From Nageia nagi (taxonomy: Eukaryota; Pinophyta): a stretch of 64,000 bases of DNA. This document shows positions 43,717 to 56,001 of this stretch, in pieces; position 1 is the stretch's first letter, and every line of letters begins with the position of its first letter. The notes beneath the pieces were generated by a model. It worked only from the letters and a program-made list of their open reading frames with translations. It was not told where the DNA came from and searched no databases. The translations under genes and the position numbers were made by a program. The stretch lies in NCBI GenBank assembly GCA_050084985.1, contig JBITNC010000001.1, positions 98,704,001 to 98,768,000 on the forward strand, in the 5' to 3' direction.

Positions 43717-44345
43717 TTAGGAGTGTGACCAGGGCTGAAACAACTCTAACTTGGACAAGATGTCCTGAAACTGTAATTGGATGCTCTGTCTCTCCAGGAT
43801 CAGGTATGACCAGCTTAGACGAGATGAGAGAGGACTTTTTGAGATATTAAAGACCATAACCTTAGGTTTTCTATGAGTAGTTGGAAGGTATTGAATCTTA
43901 CAAAATGAGTGAGAGCATCGAATTATCATTGTAAACCCTATGCAAAATGAGCTAGGAGAACTATATCATGAGCAAAACACAATATACCAAGAGGATCATG
44001 GTTTAAAAAACAAGTATCTTCGATATGACTGTGTTGATACTGGAGTCTTCAAACTCATTAAATAAAAATCCCAAAGAGGCTGGGAGAGAGTGGACACTCA
44101 TCTTTGAACCTAGTAGTAGTTGTAATCTAACCCAAAATCCTGGAACTACTTTGAAATGTCCAACAACAACAACTTCTTTCAGCCTTATAATTAGCAGTGA
44201 TGGGGAGGAAAGGGATGTTGATAATTTGGAGCTGCTTGAACAAAAACAACTTTGGAACTGTGTCAAAGGTTTTCTTGAAGTTCACAAAACAACAAAAGAC
44301 CTTAGAAGACCTGCAAAGGTTTGCAACAATGCATTTTAACCATGA
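43717..44345 (-). pseudogene. LINE2 reverse-transcriptase relic
   Basis: The minus strand has a segment equivalent to the LINE1 VDFKKAFDTIP block (around 44285-44230), then FGFLFNEFEDSSINT (about 44085-44040), then KPKVMVFNISKSPLSS (about 43870-43820, matching LINE1 KTKAMVFNTSRATLSS). It is broken by frameshifts. Confidence 0.6.
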
Positions 44346-45257
44346 GGAGTCATTACATGGGGATTGATTGGCTGGTTAATAAAAGTAAACTGTAAAATAC
44401 TCATTATGCGACTAATTTATAACTGCTGGCAAGCATGTCCTTGATCTAAAAATCAAATAAAATAAGAGCTTTGTAATAACACACTAATCATCATTGCATC
44501 AGGATGCATTTCTATCCCATGCATTAGAATGGTGCTTTGCAAATTAAGATGCCTGGTTGAGAGTTTTGTGATCGAGGCATGATGACTGTGTGCTTAATTT
44601 TACCTTTCAACTCTTCTATTTAAAAGCTTTTAGGAAGTATAAACTATAAACACAATATTACATAAGAACTGGAAGAATTCGCTTGGTATTTAAAGTTGAT
44701 TGCTAGCTTCTGCTTGTAAGTGGAATTCTGTCATTTATTGAAGTTTCAAATAGGATTTTAGGGACAAGTCTTCTTTGCAGGAGCTTTATTTTTGCTCAAA
44801 CATGTTGCTGACATTGGCATAAAAGCAATTTGAAAGTATATAGGTTCATTGCTGAACATGAGGAACTGAAGCATGTGGTATATTGCATAGTATACAAATT
44901 CTCCGAATAAATGCATTATTTCCGTTTATTCATGTTTTTCCCCTCTGTATTCCCGTTTAAACACCATATTCCTGTGTGTTTTTCGTGTATTTCACGTTTG
45001 CCCCCGCTTTTTTACCTTTTTTTTTATATTTGGCCTGGACTATTTTTTCCTGAACCCGAATTTGTAGTATATTGCATCCAAAAGGCCCCCAGGACAACAG
45101 TGCCAATTATAACCTTTCTTTTAGTTTCTGGAGCATTTGCCTATTGTTCGAACTTGTAGATATTTTGTCATGTTTTACATCACATCATACCAATTGTAGT
45201 ATAAGTTAATAGAGCATCTCTTTTCAAGAATGATTGTTGCTTGTCTGTCATTGACAG
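44346..45257 (+). other. Intron-like sequence
   Basis: AT-rich, without a convincing ORF. It ends with a pyrimidine-containing tract and TTGACAG, a possible 3' splice site before the next exon. Confidence 0.35.
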
Positions 45258-45422
45258 CAATACTGTTTCGATGCTGAGGAATCTAGGATACAACAGGCAA
45301 TGCTTATTCTTGGTTCATTTAATGCTACAGACTTTATATTGCAGAATTTGGAACTCTTCAAGCAGAAAACAGATTATAATAATCATTTGGAACCTTTGGA
45401 TATGATATTTGGGGTTGAATGA
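45258..45422 (+). CDS. Candidate host-gene exon
   Basis: After the acceptor-like CATTGACAG, the frame reads QYCFDAEESRIQQAMLILGS and onward for 54 codons to a TGA at 45420-45422. The sequence is hydrophilic and helical in character, clearly less AT-biased than its surroundings, and looks like genuine exon. No good donor is seen before the stop, so the exon may end earlier, or this may be the last coding exon of one transcript form. Identity unknown. It does not join in phase with the exon at 9117-9540. Confidence 0.4.
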   Translation, partial: QYCFDAEESRIQQAMLILGSFNATDFILQNLELFKQKTDYNNHLEPLDMIFGVE

Positions 45423-45588
45423 GATTCTATGTACCATTTTCTTTCTAATTTTGTTGTCTGATATATCCTAATTTCCTTTCATTAATTTAATTTGGATTTC
45501 TGATAAGGTTTACAGGAGCAGAATACTTTGCTATCTCGTTTCATGTATTGATATACTAATTCGACACACTTTGAGAACTAAGGTACAG

Positions 45589-45850
45589 GAGAATGTGACA
45601 GTGAAGGACACCATGGTGATGAAGAAACAAATAAGAATACATGCAAAACCTATGAAGTAGACAACATCCTTCCATTAACTCCTTGCAGCATCAGTGCTGA
45701 TTCTAGCATTCCATCTACTTCTGGAAAATCTGTTGTCACAAAGGATGCTTACGAGTCTTATTCCTGGAATGATCATCCACTGACTTCTGACACAATGGAT
45801 GCAACCAAGCAAACAGCTGTTTGGGCTAGTGAAGAGAAGCCCTTTTCCAG
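45589..45850 (+). CDS. Candidate host-gene exon, 262 bp
   Basis: It is bounded by AAGGTACAG on the left and TTTTCCAG followed by GTTTGT on the right. One frame is open throughout (ECDSEGHHGDEETNKNTCK, later SWNDHPLTSDTMDATKQTA, ending EEKPFSR). It is Ser/Thr/Asp-rich and probably disordered. I do not recognise the protein. Its position 170 bp after the previous candidate exon suggests the same gene. Confidence 0.45.
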
Positions 45851-48304
45851 GTTTGTTTGCCAATTATTTAGTGGAAGCTAGATATAGGCAAGTCAAATAA
45901 AAAGTCATGTCAAAACACAGCTATACAGTCTACAGAAAACATAGATTGATTTGCATGTGACATTATTTACAGCAAATGACTGTATCCAAAGAGTATTAGT
46001 ATTTGGTTAGGAAAAATATTATATGCAGTTCTTATTCCTTATTATTACATCCACTTTTTAACTAAAGCTACAATACATGAAGCCAGCTTGACATACTAAC
46101 TTTAAACTCATGTCAAGTACATATCAAAATTGTCAAATGCTTAACTCATATTAAACTAAAGCTACACAACATGTAGTCATATCAACTAGGTATAAAACCT
46201 TACACAAATGGTTTATAAATTAAACTGAAAAAAATGTCAATGGATGTGACAAACAAAATATAATTATAATAAAATCTTATTGTGAATATAAATAAGTACT
46301 CTTTTATATTTTTATAAATTGTAATGTTTTATCATTTATGTATTCATTCTCATATATTACCCTTCTGTTACATTGTTATCAAAGACAATCATCTGCTCTC
46401 ACAGCTCCATATTTGGGTCTACTTAATATATTAAGTCGTAATAGTAGTAAAAGATTCTTAATAATATCAGGAAACTGTTAAATTACTCAAGGTCAGAAAT
46501 AAAATCTTCTAAATAATACGTAGTCGTAGTTGTAGCTATCAGTTGCGAAATACCATCATTGGTATCAAAGCCAACTCATGGAGATCTAAAATACAAATCT
46601 TCTGTGATTCTGCAAAGTACTTCCTTGAGAATAAGGAAATGAAGTGATGAAGCCAAAAACTCAAGTCAGATGAAAATTGCCCAAAAAAATATATGTATCA
46701 GGGTTAGTACATAGAAACCTAGAAATATATCTGTTACAGCACCTGCAGCAGCAGTCTGTTGAGTGACAGAATCGACATACCTATAGATTATAGAGAGATA
46801 AAGACAAGCAAAGACATGGAAACCATTCACAAATGACACTCAAAGTTCTGTAGTCACAATCAATTCCAAGAAACCTAAGAACAAGTTCAAGACCTGAATC
46901 ATGTCTGAACCTGTTTGTGCCAACATTTTAAAAGGAAAACCAACATTCGAAACTTCATTTGTAGACAAAGCCTGAGTGAGGTTCCACAGAAATTTTCAGT
47001 TAAGCTGAAGGAGAAAAGTAATTCTTTGAATTCATGTTTTCATTAAGTCTTTCTTAAATGCCAACATCTGTTTTGGAAAAGTGGAGATATCATCTTGCTC
47101 TAAATTTCAGCAGGATAGAGTTCATTTTTCAGTTTACACTGTAAAAATTTCAAGAAAGACTTGGGTTTTAAATAGCCATTAGAAGAGAAAACACTAGCAG
47201 AACTATCTGCATATCCTATACTTTTATTGTCTTCCACATTCCTAGTTTGCCACAAACCCTAGCAAGTCCGTGGATTAATAATTTCAGAAAAGATTCCACT
47301 GATTGGAAACCAGTTTCTTTGTCTCAGGTGAGTCTTTACTTCAATGTTCTGGTACGTACGATGTTTTGTGAGGTCACACAATGTGTCAAGGTATGTTTGA
47401 GATACCCCAAATTCTGCTTTTGGGCCTGTAACTCTGGAACTTTGGCTCCTTTGGTTTTCAAAGCCCTAATTCTAACTTGGGCTGCTTCAGAATTGGTTTG
47501 GGGACTTCAAGGAAAACACAATTTATTGGGGGCTTCTCCTAAGCTCCTTCTGAGATGGAGGATGATGAGGAATCCAATGCTGCATGCTGAAAGGGGAATC
47601 TAGTGTCTTTGAAATGCAAGGTTGAGGCCCTCAATTGGATAAAATTGACAGACAAAGCACACAAGATGATATGCAACGAAAGAAAATGTAAACACATGAA
47701 TCTTGTGCAACGTGTAAATGATTATGTATCATTGAACTAAATTCAATGCCAAAGTGATAAGATATGATTAAGCTATGATCCTGACCAGCTCCTAAAGAGA
47801 TTGCCAAAATAAGACTATGTCAAGATCGTGTGTCTTCTAGGTACCAAATGACCATCTTTTATATGATTCCTAATGATATTTTTGTGCTCAATGCATTTAA
47901 ATTTTGTGCTCAAGGAAAATAAGTGTCCTAAGTTGTAAAGCATGATATTTTAAAGAAAAAGGATATATTTGAAGTGTCGACATATTCATTTATTTATAAT
48001 GTAAATAAAATAACTTATAAGTTATAGTAAAACGTAGTATTTTTTTTGGTTGCAGTCTCCCACCCTTAAAATCCCTAAGAAAGATCATTAAACACCTGAC
48101 AGGAACTAAAATTCTTAGGAAAAGCCGAATGGCTATCACCTTGAAAGTTGAAAGCATTACACTAAATTTGAAAAATTTATTTCATGTTTCAGTAGGCTTA
48201 CATTACATTACATAAGATGAAATTGCAAACATCAAATTCATATTTAATGCTCTTGAGTCTTCCCCAACTGGTCATGAGGTCAAATCCCTAACACATTAAA
48301 TTTT

Positions 48305-48402
48305 CATCGTATTTGATGAAGGCTTTCCTTTCCTTATGAGTCAATAATATGTATATCCATCGTATTTGATGAAGGCTTTCCTTTCCTTATGAGTCAATAA
48401 TT
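48305..48402. repeat. 53-bp tandem duplication
   Basis: CATCGTATTTGATGAAGG begins at 48305 and again at 48358, and the shared stretch runs to GAGTCAATAAT in both. Confidence 0.85.
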
Positions 48403-48433
48403 TATATATATATATATATATTCCTTACAAGTC

Positions 48434-48469
<36 letters not shown>
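48402..48469. repeat. TA microsatellite
   Basis: Two TA runs (48402-48421 and 48436-48469) are separated by TTCCTTACAAGTCAA. Confidence 0.85.
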
Positions 48470-49079
48470 TTTTTAATTTTTCTTGCTTCATAAATCTATA
48501 AATTGATTTCTTATGTAATTTTTATTCTTTTAACAAAATATGTCATATGTAATTCTTATAGGGTCTATGATCGATTCAATTCCTCCTTTGTATCCTATGC
48601 ATTCATATCACAATATTTGTCCATCTTGTTTCTTACAACCTGGAATAACATGATAATCCTAAACTAAAATCACATAACTACTTAAAACTTTTAAACATTC
48701 CGAGTTTTTTTAGATGCTCAATGTCTTTTAAACACCATATCCTGAATTCATAACACACTATCTGATTTTATTTGCTTCTTTTGCAGTTATATAATCTATT
48801 TGAAAATAAATGCAAAAAACAAGATAAATGGCAAATTTATTTCATATTCACATAGCTCGCTTTATGTCTCTCCTTGACCGTTCTATTTTATGTCTCATCC
48901 TTTCTTTAGGGTTTGGATCACTTTTGTATGATGTTGTGGTTAGCACAACACGCCCCAAAGTTTTAGCAAAATTTGGGGACGCACTAATTCTGCTACATGA
49001 GTGCCTGCTGAAGCTGCAGATGGAGACTACAAAGCGACAAAAACGGGTGTCACCTCACAGAAAAGAGGATCAAAATTTG

Positions 49080-50045
49080 GCTGAGTGTCCGGAGATGTGA
49101 TTCAAAATTTGGTTCAGTATTCAGCTAATGACTCAAAAATTTGGCTAAGGCATGGTGTGGAGTCAAGTTGTCAAAGAAAGACTTTCTCCTTCCTAGCGCA
49201 TGTTTTGCATGACACATCGAAGAAGCTCTCCCCAAATTATGTGGTAGGCTAGTGAAGGAAGAATATTGGCTAGAAATTGACATCCATTGCTGAAAACTGA
49301 TTAAGAAATTGACATCCATTGCCGAAAATTGATTAAGGCATGAAACTGGGCCTTCTTTGAGTCAAGCGCATGTTTTCAACATCACATTGACGAAGCTCCT
49401 CACAAAACATGCACCAGCCTTCACAGCATGCATCAAGCTTGCAAAATGGGTCATGATGATCAAAAGGTAAGAGAAAATTGAGTAAGGCATGAAACTGAGC
49501 CTTCCTGAGTAAAACACATGTTTTCAGCTGCACATCAACCAAGCTCTCCTCAAAACATGCTCCTAATACTGGGAGGGAGTTTCCAACCAGACATTGAAGG
49601 TGTCCACCTCAAAACATACTCCTAATATTAGGAGGGAGTTTCCAACCAGACATTTAAGGTGTCCACCTCAAAACATGCTCCTAACATTGGGAGGGAGTTT
49701 CCAACTAGACATTGAAGGTGTCCACCTCAAAACATGCACATGAAAGAAAGAGAAGCATTAGAGCTCGTTGACACTTCACTTAGCTAAGGAATGATCAAAT
49801 TTCACCAATGCAAAAGGAAAAGGTTCACCAAGTTGAGCGCATGTTTCGAGTTGGACGATGAGGGTGTCCTTCCTAATTCATGCACTAGAGGTAGAAACAA
49901 GTGTTAAGACTCCCCAAAGGCTCCACAATCACTTGGAAATACAATGAAAGGCTCCTAAGGCGAGAAAAATGTGTCCAAGTACTTATCGCATGTTTTGACA
50001 TGGACATAAGGTATGTCCACTTAGAAACATGCGCTTGAGGTATGT
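49080..50045 (+). repeat. Hairpin-type array in X6
   Basis: Degenerate palindromic units GCGCATGTTTT..AAAACATGCGC with inner GAAGCTC words occur near 49195, 49368, 49515, 49840 and 49988. The form is analogous to the X2 and X4 arrays, but the stem sequence differs. Confidence 0.6.
49549..49725 (+). repeat. Three 59-bp tandem repeats in X6
   Basis: Units start at 49549, 49608 and 49667 with CTCAAAACAT and contain GGGAGGGAGTTTCCAACCAG. A partial fourth starts at 49726. Differences between units are few. Confidence 0.85.
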
Positions 50046-50166
50046 CCACTTTGTGAAGGATGAGGATTTACTCCCACAAGTGTGGAATGAATCTGATGTG
50101 GACATGTGTCACTTTTTTCATCTTCTTGATATTAGTGCTTGGGGTTTGAACAAAAACTATAAATAC
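50046..50166 (+). promoter_or_regulatory. Post-ORF-type hairpin and second TATA of X6
   Basis: CCAC-TTTGTG (50046-50055) faces CACAAG-GTGG (50075-50085), with loop GGATGAGGATTTACTCC. ACTATAAATACCC follows at 50157, and the hairpin is kept although the gene is gone. Confidence 0.6.
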
Positions 50167-50879
50167 CCCTTCATTTGTCATTTGAAGGCGATGAAAAATT
50201 TACATTTGAAAGCTGTTTAATTTTTTCAAGCCAACAGTTTTTCATTTGTAAATTGTGGTATACTCTTTAATACATATTGCTACACTTCATTTCTAGTGGC
50301 CATTGACATGTTTTGTATATGAATGTTTATTGCTAAATAAATACTAAGTGAATGACATTTCTCTCTTATATCACTTGTGCTACTTGTTCATTTCATAAAT
50401 CTCTTGAGAGGTGGACAAAAGAGTGCTTGCATATCTTAAGAAGTGGTATGTGTGGTATTTGCTTAGTGATGGTTGATGGCTTGCTATTAGACTTGTGCAA
50501 CTCTGGAGTGTTCTCTTTTATGTCGTTTGCCCTAGGAACTTCACTTGTGTGTTGAAGGAGCTCATAAATTCATATCATTCTCTTTTGATACTTGTTTTGC
50601 CCGCACAACACACCCCAAAATACAAGATTTTGGGGACCCTATTTTTGCAAAGGTGATAATGTGCATTGCCTTGAGATTGGCTTTCGGCCATGGATAGTTC
50701 ATTCTGAAGAGTGCAAATATGATATCAGGGAGCGATTCAAGGAAATCTTGCGACAAAGACCCCAAAGAGTATCAAAGTATACAGTCACCAATTTTGGAGC
50801 CAAGGAGCCAAGATTTGAGAGATAGCATCAGAGCACAGATTTTTGGGTCTAGAATACAGTTAGTAGAGATGGGGTCGTC

Positions 50880-51470
50880 TTTTTAGAATTTCAAGCTCAC
50901 AAGTTCCAAGTGTGACAAAAATGACGGTTTTTGCGGAGTTTAAGCCCGAGAGCAATGGATGTAGCTAAGGTGACAAAAATAAGCGTTTTTGTCAAGTATG
51001 AGCCTGGAAAACTCAAAAATGGTCATTATCACGAAAAGGCGTGTTGTGGTCGATTTTGAGCCCGAAAGTGGTCAATACAGTAAAGATGTGCATTTTTGCA
51101 CCATTTGAGCCCAAAAAGCTTGGTAATGGTCAAAAATGCAAAGTTGAGTTCCAAATGGCCATAAATGCTCAAAAATGTCGGAAATGATCGTTTTTCACAC
51201 TTAAGGCCCAGAAATGGGCGGAAATGAATACTTTAAGCTCGGAAGTGTCGGAAATAATGGAAAACGACAAGTTTGAGCTCGGAAAGGCGGAAATGGTTGT
51301 TTTTGCATCGTTTGAGCTCGAAAATCATTGAAAATGCAGAGTTTGAGCTTGGAGGTGCTAAAAGAGGCATTTTGGTCAAGTTTGAGCTCGGAAACACCGA
51401 GAATGGCCAAAAATGCACAGATTGAGTCCGAAATGGGCCGGAAATGCGAGCTTGAGTACCCCTAGCCCCA
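50880..51470 (+). repeat. Short-unit array in X7
   Basis: TTTGAGCTCGGAAATG-type units recur every 35-60 bp, as in X5 and X8. GAGCTC is often intact. Confidence 0.65.
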
Positions 51471-51639
51471 GGCATGTTTTTCCAATTGGAGACCCAAATG
51501 AGGGAAAATGGTGCACGTTTTTCATAGATAAATGCAAACGGTGTTGGATTTCAAGTCCAAGAGCATCATTGGAAAGATAAGGTGAATTCTATCACAAGTA
51601 GGACTTGAAGTTTTCGATTTTGACCAAGTCTAAGGCACT

Positions 51640-52843
51640 CAAATCCTAGATGCAGTTTTTCAAACCTATGGGAAATCCATAGAGATGAGTTTTGGGGTCT
51701 AGATTGTGGAGAAAAAGTGGAAATGCATTTAAAGTCAAATGTAAATGCATAAATGGGTGGAGATGATGGTTTCAAGGCACTTTAGGTCTCAAAATTTTTA
51801 ATTTTGAGCATGTTTAGACCTTCAAATGGCTAGGCGCAAGTTTCGAAAAGATTCCAAATCCAATGGAGTGAAAAATGGTGCCTAGAATGAAAAAATTTAA
51901 TAAATTTTGGTCAAAACACAAGTTTGAGGGGTCCATTGGGCGCAAAATGGCAATTTGAGCACATTTAGGTCTTGGAAAAATCGAATTTGAGCAATTTTCG
52001 GGCACCTAAAGGCTAGGCGCAGTTTTCGCAATTTTTCTAAATCCATAGGAATGAAAATCAACGCCTAACTTGGAGGGATAAGTGCAAAACTCGTTAAAAA
52101 TTGATTCCAAGGTGTCCATTAGGTGAAAAATATCATTTCTAGCACATTTAAACTTAAAATTTTTCGATTTTGAGCAAGTTTTGAGTTCCAAATTCCTAGA
52201 CGCAGGTTTGCAAGGTTATGAAAATCCAATGGGATGAGTTTTGGCAGCTAACATGAGGAAAAAAGATAAGTTTTGTCCAAAACTCATGTTTGAAGGCTTG
52301 TGAGCAAGGAAAAGAGCATTTCAAGGCACTTTAGGTCTACAAAATTTCACTTTTGAGCAAAGAAAATGCCCCAAAAGCATAGTTGCATGTATTCATGCCA
52401 ATAGAATCCCAAAGAAGTGTTTTTCACTGCCTAAGTCAAGGAGGAAGATGGATTTTTCACCAAAAACCAAATTTGAAGGCATAAATGGGTAAAACACCCC
52501 ATTCTAAGCACATTTAAACTCGAAAAATTTCATTTTGGAGGAAGTTTAGGGGCACAAATATCTAGGCGCAGGTTTGAGGCTGTTTGGAGATCCATAGGAC
52601 TAAAATCCAGTGCCTAGGTTGTCAAGAATTCAGAAATTTGGTCCAAAAGTCATGTGTGAGCACTTCCTTGCATGGAAAATGCCATTTAAAACACATTTAG
52701 GTCTACAAAAAAGTGATTTTGAGCTCATTTAATGCCTCTAGCAGCTAGGCCCAGGTTTTCATCTCATTACAAATCCATAGAACTGAAAATCAGCACCTAA
52801 GATGGAGAGAAGTGCAAATTCACTCAAAAATCAAGTTCAACCT
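51640..52843 (+). repeat. 180-bp satellite-like array in X7, left part
   Basis: The landmark CTAGGCGCAGGTTT recurs near 51828, 52008, 52193, 52376, 52560 and 52743, spaced 180-185 bp. The array continues after X8 at 60436 and 60618. Removing X8 gives a spacing of about 181 bp across the insertion. Confidence 0.75.
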
Positions 52844-53119
52844 TGTTGTGCCTGCACAACACACCCCAAGATGTAGCATTTTGGGGACCCAATTTTTTCA
52901 AACAGCAATGAGCAACATTGCCTGGGCATGATCAACTTACGATCGATATGGAGACGCAGAACGGTGAGATGATCAAACAATGCATTAGCATGCCTCAGAG
53001 TCATGGAAATAGTTCAGCTCAGCCAGTGGCCAAGTCAGGGCTCGATCTCGAACAATGTCTTAAAGGACGGAGTTGTGGATTGCGGCAGCAACCACACAGT
53101 TGAGTTTTGAGCGAATGGC

Positions 53120-55040
53120 CATCAGGGCAGAAAAGGCGTCGTTTTGGCATGTTTGAGCAACGAGGGTGACAAGACAACAAAAGGTGCGTTTTTTGTCAAG
53201 TTTGAGTCCGGGAGCAGTGGATACAGTTAAGATGACGAAAATGCGTGTTTTTGTACAAATTGAGCTTAAAAAGGGTATCTACAACCAAAAAGCACGTTTT
53301 TGTCAATTTTGAGCCCGGAAATGGTCACTATGCAGAAAGTGTGCATTTTTGCACGATTTAAGCTCGGTAAGCTCGAAAATGACCAAAAATGCAAGTTTGA
53401 GCTCAAAGTGCTCGTAAATGCCCGAAAAGGTCGGAAATGAGTGTTTTTGTATATCTTGAGTCCGAAAAGGTCGGAAATGTAGATTTTGAGCTCGAAATAC
53501 TGAAAATGATCGTTTTTTCACTGTTTGAGCTCGGAAATGTCTAGAAAAATAAAAAATGGTCGAAATTCATACCTAGAGCCCAAAAATGCCGAAAATCATT
53601 GGAAATGCACTGTTTGGGCCCGTAAGAGACAGAGAAGGTCGGGAGTGTACAATATAGGCCAGGATTTTGAGCTCAAATTGGTCTTTCAAGTTCGCGATTT
53701 TGACGAGTTTTGCTCCACCAAAAGTGAGAAAAACAGGAAAATGAGTAAAAGGGCAGCCAGTGAGAGTGGGCCAAGATTTCCAAAATTCCCAAAAGTGTCA
53801 AAATGGAAATTTGAGGGTTAGGTAGGGTGGCAAATAAAAAATTAAGCACCTTTTCTCTTGAAATTTTCGAAATTGGTTAAATTTTGACCCCCCTAGAGCT
53901 AGGCGCTGGTTTTGCCTTGTTTCCCTCAAACTCCAAAATTTGGAAAATGGCCTAAATTTCTCAAAACCTGCGCCTACCCTTCTTGTGCCCCAAAAGTGAA
54001 ACCAATTGGAAATTTTGACCTTCAAGGGGTAGAGGATGGGATTCCATATAAGATTGATGATTTGCTTTTTTCAAAAAAATGAAATCTACCTCCTCAAATC
54101 ATCAAATTTTGATTGACCAATGAGAGGGCTCCAAATTTTCTCAAAACTTTCCAAAATTGGTCAAATCAAGAAGGAAAGTGAGGTAGGGTTCAAAATTCAA
54201 AGGAGATCAACATTGCCTCTTGCAATGTTGCAAAAAAATCAAGTTTACCCCCTCAAAAAGCTAGGTGGCAGTTTTGGCTTGTTTCCCCCATTTTCTAAAT
54301 TTTCAAAAACTATTGCAAAGCCCCTAAAACCTGCTCCTATCTTGCAAGCCCTCATTTTTGCTGAAAAATCAAAATTTTTGATCCTAGGAGTATGGGAAAT
54401 CCAATTTTGCATCTCTTTCATGTTTCAAGTTTTTGGGAAAAAGTTGATATAGTCCCTCAAAATCCCAAAATTTGGATCAGCTAATGGGAGAGCTCCAAAA
54501 TTTTCCAAAAAAATTGAAAAATCCTAAAAACAAAATTGGAAAGAAAGGTAGGGTTCAAAATCCAAATGCAAGCATCTTTGCCTCTTGCAAATTCGCTCAA
54601 AAACTAATTTTTGCCCTCCTAAAAGTTAGGTGCTGGTTTTGCAAGTTGTCCCCCATTTTTTCAATTTTCAAAACTTGACTAAACATCCTAAAACCTGCGC
54701 GTAACCTCCTTGGACCGTAAAAGTGCCCAAAATTGCAATTTTCACTTCTATGAGGTAGGTGGCGTGATTCTACACCATTTTGACCTATCATTTGTGCAAT
54801 TTGGCTCACACGAACTCCTAAAAACCACCTTTTTGCATCCAAAAAGGATCTAAGGGCTGAGAAAACTCAAAAAATTTGGATTTTCCTTCAAGAATCTCAA
54901 AATTCAAAATCCAAATCTGAAGCATGGAGGTTGTAGAGCATTCCAAGGCCATCAGCTTTACTTCCAAGACATCCCCCATTGCACCAAATCTGCTCCTTCC
55001 CCATCTAGGCGGAGATTTTGACTTTTTTCCAAGTTTTCTC
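53120..55040 (+). repeat. Short-unit and 360-bp-unit arrays in X8
   Basis: 53120-53640 is the GAGCTCGGAAATG-type array. From about 53700, landmark CTAGGCGCTGGTTTTG words recur near 53898, 54258, 54623 and 55000, spaced 360-377 bp, in parallel to X5. Confidence 0.65.
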
Positions 55041-55114
55041 ATGATTTCCAACGTTGGGTTTGAGAGAGAATAGTCCAAAGTGCAAGTGTTGAGCTCTAGG
55101 GTTGATGTGGAAGT

Positions 55115-55151
55115 GACATGTGGCCTTTTAACACCCCTAGGTCTATAAATA
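55115..55151 (+). promoter_or_regulatory. First promoter of X8
   Basis: GACATGTGGC (55115-55124) and TATAAATA (55144-55151), then an AT-rich leader of about 850 bp before the gene. Confidence 0.55.
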
Positions 55152-56001
55152 TGACCATACCCCCTCCTTTTTGCTCACCTCTTATTTTTGCACTGTTATG
55201 TTACCCAAATTTTTGAGAATTTGAGAACCAAGTGAGAAAAGAAGCCATTTGTCCAGCCTTGGAGGATTTTTCAAACACTTAGTATCTTGGCCATTTACCC
55301 AAACTCCATTAAAATTCGAAATCCAAGCATCCTCCATCCACATGAACTCCATTTTTCCCAAGTTTTGAGGATTTTTTTCACAAAAACCCATTTTTCAAAC
55401 CCTCAAACACTTAAAAATTTATTTTTTTCAGATTTCAAGTTTGATCACTTTTTTGGATACCCTTTATCCATGTAATCTACTTTGATTTTCAGCTAAAAAA
55501 CATAAAAAGATTCATAAGATCCAAGATCTGAATGCTCAAAATCATCATTTCTTGAAAAAAAATTCAAAAAAATCCAATTTTTTTCCAGAAAACTCCAAAG
55601 ATTGTTTCTGAAGTCTGTTTTGGCCGTTTTAATGTTTGAAACACCTTCTCCATTCATTCCCCATCCATCTAAGGTGTTAGAACTTGATTCTGGCACCAAT
55701 TGCCAATTTTGCCAAATTTCACCACTTTTTCTTGTTGAAAAAGTCAACTTTTTTTGAGAAAAACTTGAAAATTCTCCAATCATCCTAATTTTTTGCCAAG
55801 GCATTGCCCTTTGAGGAAGCTACCTTTGTGTCATCTTAAACTCACCCAAAAGGCTTTGAAAATTGCAAACCTTGACATTTTTCGATGATTGCACACTTAG
55901 AGAAAAAAATACCCAAAATCCCAATTTTTTGAAAAATTCTCTTAGCTTGCCTTGAAAGTGCCACAAGCTTCCCAAGAGCCCTCCAACATTGTGTTGTTCT
56001 C

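Larger units (their letters stand above)
37678..44345 (-). mobile_element. LINE2: 5'-truncated LINE split by X5
   Basis: Two minus-strand pieces, 44345-43183 and 38212-37678, align with consecutive parts of LINE1 (RT through the 3' end). X5 lies between them with TATCC/TATCT duplications. For example, bases at 38170-38212 joined to 43183-43250 follow LINE1 at about 10615-10720. The total is about 1.7 kb, starting inside the RT domain. Confidence 0.75.
45851..48931 (+). other. Intron-like sequence with simple repeats
   Basis: No gene recognised. A plus-strand open frame at 47247-47603 (118 codons) has no family signal. A tandem duplication and TA repeats lie at 48305-48469. Confidence 0.35.

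Noticed and set aside
47247-47603. 118-codon plus-strand open frame
   Set aside because: No motif, no splice support and no second copy. Probably chance in intron-like DNA.
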